Below, in pieces: positions 1 through 5,470 of a stretch of 6,066 bases of DNA. Position 1 is the stretch's first letter, and each line of letters begins with the position of its first letter. The notes beneath the pieces were generated by a model. It worked only from the letters and a program-made list of their open reading frames with translations. It was not told where the DNA came from and did no database searches. The position numbers were made by a program, and so were the translations under genes. The DNA lies in contig JACPVB010000292.1 in the NCBI GenBank assembly GCA_016191985.1, positions 1 through 6,066 on the forward strand, written 5' to 3'. The DNA comes from Chloroflexota bacterium (lineage in GTDB: Bacteria; Chloroflexota; Anaerolineae; Anaerolineales; Villigracilaceae).

Positions 1-153
1 CTTGCGGTATGTATGTTTGAAAAGTAGCACTTGTCTTTGCTCATCGAAGACCAACGCCGCCACCGCCGCCCGGAACTTGGAACGAACCAATTTCGCCGCA
101 AGGACATGCATCCACAATGGCAGGAGACGCCAGAGGCGCAGAAGGGTTTTCAT
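1..153 (-). CDS. NUDIX hydrolase, N-terminal part (cut by window edge)
   Basis: An open frame starts at ATG 153 and runs uninterrupted for 51 codons off the left edge. It begins MKTLLRLWRLLPLW and continues with FRAAVAALVFDEQ, then QVLLFKHTYRK. The hydrophobic strand, acidic turn and second strand (VAALVFDEQ..VLLFKHTYR) are typical of the first strands of the NUDIX fold, before the NUDIX box GX5EX7REUXEEXGU, which would lie outside the window. NUDIX enzymes hydrolyse nucleoside diphosphates linked to another group; the substrate cannot be told from this fragment. The start lies 9 nt after the TAA of the endonuclease gene and in the same frame; GTG at 156 is an alternative start. I see no clear Shine-Dalgarno sequence, so translation may depend on coupling to the gene upstream. 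Base composition is richer in G/C than the restriction genes, so it is probably an older resident gene. The family call rests on pattern recognition of a short fragment. Confidence 0.72.
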   Translation of the reverse strand, partial: MKTLLRLWRLLPLWMHVLAAKLVRSKFRAAVAALVFDEQRQVLLFKHTYRK

Positions 154-162
154 CACGCAAAC

Positions 163-975
163 TTACAAAGAATTCCACAGTTTTGGAAAGTAATCTTTGG
201 CCTTTGCCAAAATGCCATGTTCCTTTTCCCAACCCCTGGGCAACGGTTCAAGGTTAAATATTTGAGATTTCCAAAGAGCATTTTCTACAAGGGGATAATA
301 TTTTAGTTGCCCGCCCGATTCTCCATACCATTCCAACAAAGTACCTGAACTATCCTGACCTCGTAAACGACGGCCAATTTTTTCTTCATTGGTTTTTACT
401 GTTGGGAAATCCCAAGTTAAAGACGTTGGAGCAGGCAAAGAAAGAGGGAACTTGAACAATTGATATTCATTCTTTGGACTCCATGAAAGAGCGAGATAAA
501 AACTCTTAGAAAGGTCAACCACTCCGCCCTGCTCCAACCCAACGCTTTCATGCCACTCATTTGCCTGCTGGATCAAGGCTTGGGCAACTTCAAAAGGTTT
601 TTCTTTATAGTTCTGTTGATGAATCGCCGATTGCCTTAATCGTTCCCAGAATTTGCCAGATGAATTGGAAAGTTCAAGAGTTACGCGCCCAGTTCGTCTC
701 GTATCATTCAGCGTTCGCCTCATTTTACAAGAGACGCCAAAATAAATTCCCGTTCGCTTCCTATCAGGTAATAACACATCGAATATGAATTTGTTTTCTT
801 GGGCATTTCCATTAAAAGCAAGCGCAACCGAACGCTCAAAATCCCGCCAGCCTGGCAGGGTGTTTCCATCTGCTAAAGACTGTTGTCCACTGCCATCCTG
901 ATAGGTGCTCAGGATCAAGCGAAATAGTTCAAACTCTTTTTTTGTTGGGTTACGATCAACAAATGGAATACTCAT
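163..975 (-). CDS. Probable type II restriction endonuclease (PD-(D/E)XK-like)
   Basis: A 270-residue soluble protein with no signal peptide or membrane segment. I do not recognise the exact family or its target site. The endonuclease role is inferred mainly from context: its start overlaps the stop of a controller-like XRE gene by ATGA, and an adenine methyltransferase is divergent from that gene. Inside the protein, residues 43-84 resemble a PD-(D/E)XK core: an early acidic residue (E47 in WRDFERSVALAF), D66 in FIFDVLLPD, a short turn, then strand GIYFGVSCK with K84. The usual acidic residue two before the lysine would here be S82. E101 in VTLELSNS is another possible metal ligand. A ribosome binding site GGAG sits 5 nt before ATG 975, and translational coupling to the controller gene is likely. 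It would cut host DNA at a site protected by the neighbouring methylase. Alternatively it could be another methylase-linked effector. Confidence 0.68.
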   Translation of the reverse strand: MSIPFVDRNPTKKEFELFRLILSTYQDGSGQQSLADGNTLPGWRDFERSVALAFNGNAQENKFIFDVLLPDRKRTGIYFGVSCKMRRTLNDTRRTGRVTLELSNSSGKFWERLRQSAIHQQNYKEKPFEVAQALIQQANEWHESVGLEQGGVVDLSKSFYLALSWSPKNEYQLFKFPLSLPAPTSLTWDFPTVKTNEEKIGRRLRGQDSSGTLLEWYGESGGQLKYYPLVENALWKSQIFNLEPLPRGWEKEHGILAKAKDYFPKLWNSL

Positions 976-1193
976 TTATTCTCCACATCAAGTTCATCCT
1001 TCAAGAGTTGATCTGTCGACACTTTGAAATAGCGTGCAACTTTCAAAACAAACTCAGCAGTTGGTTTCTTTTTCCCCGCTTCAATTTCACTAATATATCC
1101 GTGCGCGGTTAAACCCAATGAGAAAGCAAGTTCCTTCAAGGTCATTTGCTTGCCAGTCCTCAAAATACGGAGTTTTTCGCCAAATCGTTGCAT
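972..1193 (-). CDS. XRE-family transcriptional regulator, probable restriction-modification controller (C) protein
   Basis: A 73-residue protein, about the size of known C proteins, made almost entirely of one HTH_3/XRE domain. FGEKLRILR forms helix 1, TLKELAFSLGL (residues 18-28) helix 2, and TAHGYISEIEAGKKKPT (29-45) the recognition helix with the classic SxIExGxxxPT motif. VLKVARYFKVSTDQLL forms the last helices. Such proteins bind DNA as dimers, commonly activating their own operon and repressing the methylase, so that methylation precedes cutting. The stop TGA overlaps the endonuclease start. I chose ATG 1193, which puts the helix 1 residues at the usual distance from the N-terminus. A TTG at 1214 would add seven residues (80 in all), but it lies within the predicted promoter and has no ribosome site. 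With ATG 1193 and the candidate promoter at 1206-1234 the leader would be only about 6 nt. The probable operator is the palindrome at 1226-1248. Confidence 0.82.
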   Translation of the reverse strand: MQRFGEKLRILRTGKQMTLKELAFSLGLTAHGYISEIEAGKKKPTAEFVLKVARYFKVSTDQLLKDELDVENK

Positions 1194-1200
1194 GGAATAA

Positions 1201-1229
1201 TTGACAGATAACAAGGGTTATGATAAAAT
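1201..1229 (+). promoter_or_regulatory. Promoter of the adenine methyltransferase gene
   Basis: A perfect -35 box TTGACA (1201-1206) is followed after exactly 17 bp by TAAAAT (1224-1229), one base from the -10 consensus. Transcription would start near 1236, giving a leader of about 20 nt before ATG 1257. The -10 box and start site overlap the palindrome at 1226-1248, so a bound regulator would be expected to repress it. Confidence 0.75.
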
Positions 1230-1234
1230 GTCTC
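1206..1234 (-). promoter_or_regulatory. Candidate promoter of the controller-endonuclease operon
   Basis: On the minus strand, GAGACA (1234-1229) stands 17 bp before TTATCT (1211-1206). Both are partial matches to TTGACA and TATAAT, as expected for a weak promoter that needs an activator. The start site would fall near 1199, leaving about 6 nt before ATG 1193, so the transcript would be nearly leaderless. The -35 box lies within the palindrome, a position from which a bound dimer could recruit RNA polymerase. This is inference from spacing and context only. Confidence 0.42.
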
Positions 1235-1248
1235 TAGTAGAGACATTT
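1226..1248. promoter_or_regulatory. 23-bp perfect palindrome, probable operator for the XRE controller
   Basis: The left arm AAATGTCTCTA (1226-1236) and right arm TAGAGACATTT (1238-1248) are exact reverse complements around one central G at 1237. Size and symmetry fit a site for an XRE dimer. It lies between the divergent controller and methylase genes, covers the methylase -10 edge and predicted start site, and contains the candidate controller -35 box. The palindrome is seen directly; its use by the neighbouring regulator is inferred. Confidence 0.8.
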
Positions 1249-1256
1249 AGAAAAAT

Positions 1257-2165
1257 ATGGCTACCTCAACTTCAAAACACGAAATGATCAACAGCCCGTT
1301 CAAATGGGTTGGCGGAAAGTCACGCCTTCGCAAACAAATTATTCCTCTTCTACCCAAACACACCTGTTATGTCGAATTATTTTCAGGAGCAGCATGGGTA
1401 TTATTTGGAAAACCGGTTAGTGATGTGGAAGTCCTGAATGATATAGACCAGGAACTTGTCACTTTTTTCCGCGTAGTCAAGGAAAAACCAGAAGACCTTA
1501 TCGCATCTTTTGAATGGGAACTGGTCTCACGCGCAGAATTTAAGCATTTGGCTTCCCTTGATTCAACCCAACTTACTGATGTTCAGCGCGCCCATCGCTT
1601 TTATTACCTGATTATGGCTGGCTGGGGTGGTGAGTTGAAATATCCACGCTTTCAAACCAGCATTTCAGATGGTGGACATGGTAACCGCTTGATTGGTGCG
1701 CTTGAAACATTGAAAGAACGTCTTATTCCTGTTCATAACAGGTTAAAAACCGTAATTATCGAAAATCTTTCATGGCAGGATTGCCTTGATCGTTATGATC
1801 GTCCCAACACCATCATGTATATTGACCCGCCTTATCCTGACAACGGCGTCAACTATGCTCACAACATGCGCGGTTGGGATGAGCACCATGAACTGGCAAA
1901 TCGACTGCAAAAAACAGAGTGTAAGTGGATTTTGTCATCTTATGACATTCCACAAATCCGCGAGATGTATTCAGAAAACTACGTGGTTGCCATCCAGTCT
2001 GCTTCTGGTATGAAAGCAAAGAAAAACGGAAGCGAACGGGTTATCAACAAAGAAGTACTAATTACAAATTACCTGCCAGACAGTACAACGGTTTCACATT
2101 TCAAAGAACAGGAAATTCGCCAAATACGAATGATTCTTGAAAAAGACGAATCCTATCGAGCGTGA
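1257..2165 (+). CDS. DNA adenine N6-methyltransferase, D12 class (Dam/DpnM-like), of the restriction-modification module
   Basis: A 302-residue enzyme that transfers a methyl group from S-adenosylmethionine to the N6 of adenine within a specific site. Motif X is FKWVGGKSRL (residues 15-24), motif I is VELFSGAAWVLFG (39-51), a motif II-like stretch is VLNDID, and the catalytic motif IV is DPPY (190-193, in YIDPPYPD). This order (X, I, then IV) is that of the alpha class of adenine methylases, PF02086, and the length is normal. The start ATG 1257 keeps the whole motif X; there is no Shine-Dalgarno sequence in the short A-rich leader, and ATG 1284 is an unlikely alternative. It is divergent from the controller and endonuclease genes and under a strong consensus promoter that overlaps the palindrome. 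It presumably protects host DNA from the partner nuclease. The target site cannot be read from the sequence; the family includes GATC and GATATC enzymes. An orphan phage-type Dam is the alternative, disfavoured by the context. Confidence 0.93.
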   Translation: MATSTSKHEMINSPFKWVGGKSRLRKQIIPLLPKHTCYVELFSGAAWVLFGKPVSDVEVLNDIDQELVTFFRVVKEKPEDLIASFEWELVSRAEFKHLASLDSTQLTDVQRAHRFYYLIMAGWGGELKYPRFQTSISDGGHGNRLIGALETLKERLIPVHNRLKTVIIENLSWQDCLDRYDRPNTIMYIDPPYPDNGVNYAHNMRGWDEHHELANRLQKTECKWILSSYDIPQIREMYSENYVVAIQSASGMKAKKNGSERVINKEVLITNYLPDSTTVSHFKEQEIRQIRMILEKDESYRA

Positions 2166-2190
2166 TTATAGCATGGCTTAAAAACCACAT

Positions 2191-2223
2191 AAAAAACGAG
2201 CGGACATCTTCATCCGCTCGTTT
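2191..2223. terminator. Bidirectional intrinsic terminator between the methylase and dnaJ
   Basis: AAACGAGCGGA (2194-2204) pairs perfectly with TCCGCTCGTTT (2213-2223) around an 8-nt loop, giving an 11-bp stem with a GC-rich core. Six A residues at 2191-2196 provide a U-run for minus-strand transcripts leaving dnaJ. On the plus strand the stem ends in TTT followed by a pyrimidine-rich stretch. It lies 25 nt after the methylase stop and 31 nt beyond the dnaJ stop, so it would serve both converging genes, best in the dnaJ direction. Confidence 0.85.
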
Positions 2224-2227
2224 CTGC

Positions 2228-2248
2228 TTTCCGTCTTCTGTCTTCCGT
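2228..2248. repeat. Short 7-bp tandem repeat next to the dnaJ stop
   Basis: Three adjacent 7-bp units, TTTCCGT, CTTCTGT and CTTCCGT, differ by one or two bases each (minus strand ACGGAAG, ACAGAAG, ACGGAAA). They sit between the terminator and the dnaJ stop codon and would lie in the dnaJ 3' untranslated region. The period matches the heptamer arrays at 5402-5465, but the unit sequence differs. Confidence 0.55.
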
Positions 2249-2254
2249 ACTCTC

Positions 2255-3376
2255 TCATCCCCCCAACGCCTCATTCAACCAATCCAAAAATCCCTTTTCC
2301 TGCGGCTTGACCGTCGTGCCCAAACTTTCAGCGAGTTTCTCGAACAGTTCCCGCTGATCCTTTGTCAGCTTGGTAGGAACCGCCACATTGACAATGACCA
2401 GTTGATTGCCGCGATCCTTGCGTCGTAAATAGGGCACGCCCTTGCCCTTCATCATAAAGACTTTGCCAGGCTGTGTGCCTGCGGGGATTTTTAACTTCTC
2501 CTCGCCATCCAACGTTGGCACTTCAACCTCCGCGCCCAACACGGCCTGCGCCACATTGATATCGAGGTTCAGTAAAATATCATTTTCACGGCGTTTAAAG
2601 AATTGATGCGGTCTGACATCCAACACCAAAAATAGACTTCCATTCGGGCCGCCGAATACGCCGGGGCCGCCTTCCCCCGTCAAACGGATTTGTGTGCCTG
2701 CATCCACACCTGCGGGAATGGATACTTTTTTATTAACCTTCTTGCGCTCCAGGCCGTTGCCATGACAGGTCCTGCACGGGGATGAAATCGTCTCGCCGCG
2801 GCCATTACAGGTTGGGCATACCCCGGTCTGCACCATCTGACCCAAAAAGGTCTGGCGTATCTGGCGCACTTCGCCCTGTCCATTACAAGTGGAGCACTTC
2901 ACAGGAGATGTGCCAGGCTCGGCGCCATTTCCATTGCAACGCGAGCAGGTCTCTTCACGCGAGAACTCGATCTCCTTCTCCACACCGAAGACGGCTTCCT
3001 CAAACGTCAACATAACCTGCATTTGCAAATCACGCCCACGGCGCGGAGACTTACGAGAGCGGCGTCCCGTGGAAAACCCAAATCCACTGAACAGGTCTTC
3101 AAAAATATCGTTGAAGTCCACGGTGTAATCGTGAAAGCCGCCGCTACCCATGCCGCCCAATCCCTCTTTGCCAAAGCGGTCATAGCGCGCGCGCTTATCC
3201 GCATCCGAAAGGGCGCCGTACGCCTCATTGACTTCCTTGAACTTCTCCTCGGCGTGCTCTTCCTTGCTCACATCGGGATGATACTGGCGCGCAAGTTTAC
3301 GAAATGCGGCTTTGATCTCATCATCGCTCGCGTTCCGTCCTACGCCAAGTATGTCGTAATAATCTCTGTTGCTCAT
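2255..3376 (-). CDS. dnaJ: Chaperone protein DnaJ (Hsp40, type I)
   Basis: A 373-residue co-chaperone that binds unfolded proteins and stimulates the ATPase of DnaK in the cytoplasm. The J domain covers residues 4-68 with the essential HPD at 33-35. A Gly/Phe-rich linker follows (71-103, GLGGMGSGGF to FSGFGF). The zinc-binding region has four complete CxxCxGxG repeats starting at C144, C161, C187 and C201, and the C-terminal peptide-binding domains follow (about 212-345). This is the full type I layout at normal length, with no broken motif. ATG 3376 places DYYDILGV where it belongs; only a weak GGA lies 4 nt upstream. The gene is last in the grpE-dnaK-dnaJ cluster, 121 nt after dnaK, and that spacer holds two hairpin-forming dyads which could uncouple its level from dnaK. 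It ends at the bidirectional terminator. Confidence 0.98.
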   Translation of the reverse strand: MSNRDYYDILGVGRNASDDEIKAAFRKLARQYHPDVSKEEHAEEKFKEVNEAYGALSDADKRARYDRFGKEGLGGMGSGGFHDYTVDFNDIFEDLFSGFGFSTGRRSRKSPRRGRDLQMQVMLTFEEAVFGVEKEIEFSREETCSRCNGNGAEPGTSPVKCSTCNGQGEVRQIRQTFLGQMVQTGVCPTCNGRGETISSPCRTCHGNGLERKKVNKKVSIPAGVDAGTQIRLTGEGGPGVFGGPNGSLFLVLDVRPHQFFKRRENDILLNLDINVAQAVLGAEVEVPTLDGEEKLKIPAGTQPGKVFMMKGKGVPYLRRKDRGNQLVIVNVAVPTKLTKDQRELFEKLAESLGTTVKPQEKGFLDWLNEALGG

Positions 3377-3387
3377 AATTTCCAGAC

Positions 3388-3432
3388 GGTGGTCGAGTAG
3401 GCGGCGCTCTTCCGCCGTATCGAGACCACACC
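3388..3432. repeat. Imperfect dyad repeat, GGTCGAGTAG/TATCGAGACC type
   Basis: The left arm GGTGGTCGAGTAGGCGG (3388-3404) and right arm CCGCCGTATCGAGACCACACC (from 3412) pair imperfectly. A GGCGG/CCGCC core stem (3400-3404 with 3412-3416) has a 7-nt loop, with CGA/TCG-type and GGTGG/CCACC pairing outside small bulges. It lies in the untranslated region just upstream of dnaJ, ending about 11 nt before its start codon. The motif resembles dispersed intergenic palindromes that I recall from Chloroflexota and Actinobacteria genomes, but I cannot check copy number here. Confidence 0.65.
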
Positions 3433-3440
3433 TTGAACTT

Positions 3441-3491
3441 GCTGGTTTCGATATGTTCTTCGCAGCGAGCGCTCAGGACTACTCAACCAGC
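3441..3491. repeat. Second dyad repeat of the same family, in opposite orientation
   Basis: Perfect 7-bp ends GCTGGTT (3441-3447) and AACCAGC (3485-3491) enclose TCGATA on one side and CTACTC on the other. Read on the minus strand this gives GGTTGAGTAG ... TATCGAAACC, matching the element at 3388-3432 read on the plus strand. An inner 8-bp palindrome GAGCGCTC (3467-3474) lies near the middle. The element begins just 6 nt after the dnaK stop and could form a 3' end hairpin that protects dnaK mRNA. Confidence 0.68.
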
Positions 3492-3497
3492 AGTGCA

Positions 3498-5384
3498 TTA
3501 CTCCTTCACTTCACCATCGACCACATCCGGTCCGGCATCAGTGGATGAAGAACCTTCCGCTTCGCCCTCACCCGCAGCCTGTTTCTGCTCATAGACAGAT
3601 GCGCCAATCTTTTGAATGGCCAGCCCCAACGCTTCCGTAGCGGCTTTGATCTTGTCTACATCCTCGCCCTGCGCCGCAGACTTAACCTCCGCGACTCTGG
3701 CTTCGACATCGCTGCGCACATCCACAGGGACTTTGTCGCCAAACTCACGCAAAGCCTTTTCAGCGGCATATGCGGTGTTGTCCGCGTTATTGCGCGCTTC
3801 GATCATTTCCTTGCGCTTGCGGTCATCTTCAGCATGGGCTTCGGCATCCTTGCGCATCTTCTCAACTTCACTGTCGCTCAAGCCAGAGGACGCTGTGATC
3901 GTGATGTGCTGGGAACGTCCCGTCGCCTTGTCCTTTGCGCTGACTTTTAAAATGCCGTTCGCATCCACATCAAAGGTCACTTCAATTTGTGGAACGCCGC
4001 GCGGCGCGGGTGGAATTCCATCCAAAATAAATTTACCCAGCGACTTGTTGTCATTCGCCATCGGCCGCTCGCCCTGCAAAACATGGATTTCAACCTGGGT
4101 CTGGTTATCGCCAGCCGTCGAAAATACCTGCGAACGGCGGGTCGGGATGGTTGTGTTGCGTTCGATCTGAGCCGTGGCAACACCGCCCAACGTTTCAATA
4201 GCTAGAGTCAGCGGAGTCACATCGAGGAGAAGGATGTCTTTCACTTCCCCACCGAGCACGCCCGATTGAATTGCCGCACCGATGGCAACGACTTCGTCAG
4301 GGTTCACGCCTTTGTGCGGGTCTTTTCCAAAGAAAGCGCGCACGCGGTCTTGAATGGCAGGCATACGGGTCATGCCGCCCACCAGAACGATCTCATCGAT
4401 ATTGCCAGCATTTAATCCAGCGTCAGCCAATGCCTGTTTGACAGGAGCAATCGTTCGGTCGACAAGATCCGCGGTAATTTGTTCCAGCTTGGCGCGGGAC
4501 ATGGTCATCACTAAATGTTTGGGGCCGCTGGCATCCGCAGTCAAATAAGGGAGGTTGATCTCGGTCTGCATCACGGTGGAAAGTTCGATCTTCGCTTTTT
4601 CTGAGGCTTCCTTCAAACGCTGCAACGCCTGACGGTCATTATGAAGATCAATCCCATTATCTTTCTTGAAGGTCTCGATCAAATAATCCATGATGCGCAG
4701 ATCGAAATCATCGCCGCCGAGGAAGGTATCGCCACTCGTGGCGCGGACTTGAAAGACACCGTCGCCTACATCCAAAATTGAAACATCGAAAGTGCCGCCG
4801 CCAAGGTCATACACCACGATGACTTCATTTTTCTTTTTATCGAGTCCATACGCAAGCGATGAGGCGGTCGGTTCATTGATGATACGCAGGACTTCCAAAC
4901 CCGCGATCTTGCCCGCATCTTTTGTGGCGTTGCGTTGCGCATCGTTGAAATACGCGGGGACAGTAATGACCGCCTGTGTAATCGTCTCACCCAAATACGC
5001 TTCTGCATCTGCCTTGATCTTCGCAAGGATCATCGCCGAAACCTCAGGCGCAGAGTATTCCTTCTCGCCCAACGTCACACGTACATCGCCATTGTCCGCG
5101 CCATTCACAGCGTACGGCACACGCTTACGGGTGCGTTCCACTTCGGGGTCATCAGACTTGCGTCCCATAAAACGCTTTACTGAAAAAATTGTATTCTGCG
5201 GATTGGTGATGGCCTGGTTGCGCGCCACACGTCCCACCAAACGCTCGTTATTTTTATTCATCGCCACCACCGAAGGGACAAGTCTCTCGCCTTCCGCCGA
5301 TGGGATCACAATCGGTTCCCCGCCAGACATAACAGCGGCCACTGAGTTCGTTGTGCCAAGATCTATACCAATGATTTTTGCCAT
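3498..5384 (-). CDS. dnaK: Molecular chaperone DnaK (Hsp70)
   Basis: A 628-residue ATP-dependent foldase that binds exposed hydrophobic segments and cycles with DnaJ and GrpE. The nucleotide-binding domain carries IIGIDLGTTNSVAAV (phosphate 1, residues 4-18), K70 in SVKRFMGR (equivalent to the catalytic lysine), INEPTASSLAYG (169-180), the phosphate 2 loop YDLGGGTFDVS (192-202) and the adenosine motif IVLVGGMTRMP (332-342). The interdomain linker is DILLLDVTPLTL (383-394). The beta-sandwich substrate domain (about 395-500) and helical lid (about 502-600) follow. A disordered acidic tail ends DVVDGEVKE, close to the usual bacterial end. The length is normal for a bacterial DnaK and nothing is broken. 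The start is well supported: AGGAGA lies 4 nt before ATG 5384. It lies 86 nt after grpE, with a repeat-filled spacer, and 121 nt before dnaJ. No CIRCE operator is seen in the spacers. Confidence 0.99.
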   Translation of the reverse strand: MAKIIGIDLGTTNSVAAVMSGGEPIVIPSAEGERLVPSVVAMNKNNERLVGRVARNQAITNPQNTIFSVKRFMGRKSDDPEVERTRKRVPYAVNGADNGDVRVTLGEKEYSAPEVSAMILAKIKADAEAYLGETITQAVITVPAYFNDAQRNATKDAGKIAGLEVLRIINEPTASSLAYGLDKKKNEVIVVYDLGGGTFDVSILDVGDGVFQVRATSGDTFLGGDDFDLRIMDYLIETFKKDNGIDLHNDRQALQRLKEASEKAKIELSTVMQTEINLPYLTADASGPKHLVMTMSRAKLEQITADLVDRTIAPVKQALADAGLNAGNIDEIVLVGGMTRMPAIQDRVRAFFGKDPHKGVNPDEVVAIGAAIQSGVLGGEVKDILLLDVTPLTLAIETLGGVATAQIERNTTIPTRRSQVFSTAGDNQTQVEIHVLQGERPMANDNKSLGKFILDGIPPAPRGVPQIEVTFDVDANGILKVSAKDKATGRSQHITITASSGLSDSEVEKMRKDAEAHAEDDRKRKEMIEARNNADNTAYAAEKALREFGDKVPVDVRSDVEARVAEVKSAAQGEDVDKIKAATEALGLAIQKIGASVYEQKQAAGEGEAEGSSSTDAGPDVVDGEVKE

Positions 5385-5401
5385 GATTTCTCCTAGGTCT
5401 C

Positions 5402-5465
5402 AAGTTGCAGGTTGAAAGTCGAAGGTTCATTCAAGACTTGCAACCTGTAACCTTCAACCTTTAAC
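5402..5465. repeat. Two opposed arrays of 7-bp repeats (fold-back) between grpE and dnaK
   Basis: Read in sevens from 5404, the left side gives GTTGCAG, GTTGAAA, GTCGAAG and GTTCATT. From 5441, the right side gives CAACCTG, TAACCTT, CAACCTT and TAACCGA. The right units are close to reverse complements of the left units. For example GAAGGTT (5421-5427) matches AACCTTC (5449-5455) exactly, and TTGCAGGTT matches AACCTGTAA at eight of nine positions. A transcript could fold into a long imperfect hairpin in several registers. The array fills nearly the whole spacer and ends shortly before the dnaK ribosome binding site at 5389-5394. Confidence 0.65.
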
Positions 5466-5470
5466 CGAAT

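Noticed and set aside
41..232. Minus-strand open frame of 63 codons, partly Gly-rich
   Set aside because: It overlaps the nuclease end and the NUDIX start in another frame; the NUDIX reading of 1-153 makes far better protein sense.
1014..1021. Palindrome TGTCGACA inside the controller gene as a second operator
   Set aside because: Only 8 bp, within coding sequence, and its arms do not match the 23-bp palindrome; a chance occurrence is likely.
1786..2013. Plus-strand open frame of 75 codons within the methylase gene
   Set aside because: Out-of-frame shadow spanning the DPPY region of the methylase, with no family features.
3023..3400. Plus-strand open frame (125 codons) opposite the dnaJ 5' region
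   Set aside because: Antisense to the conserved J domain of dnaJ and without a recognisable domain.
3616..4170. Plus-strand open frame (184 codons) opposite the dnaK 3' half
   Set aside because: Low-complexity, Ser/Ala/Leu-rich shadow of dnaK with no family resemblance and no upstream signals.
4792..5415. Long plus-strand open frame (207 codons) opposite dnaK
   Set aside because: It lies wholly antisense to a well-conserved part of dnaK, has no recognisable domain, and is best explained by codon bias of the opposite strand.
5401..5465. CRISPR-like repeats between grpE and dnaK
   Set aside because: Units are 7 bp, contiguous and without spacers; this is a short tandem repeat, not a CRISPR array.
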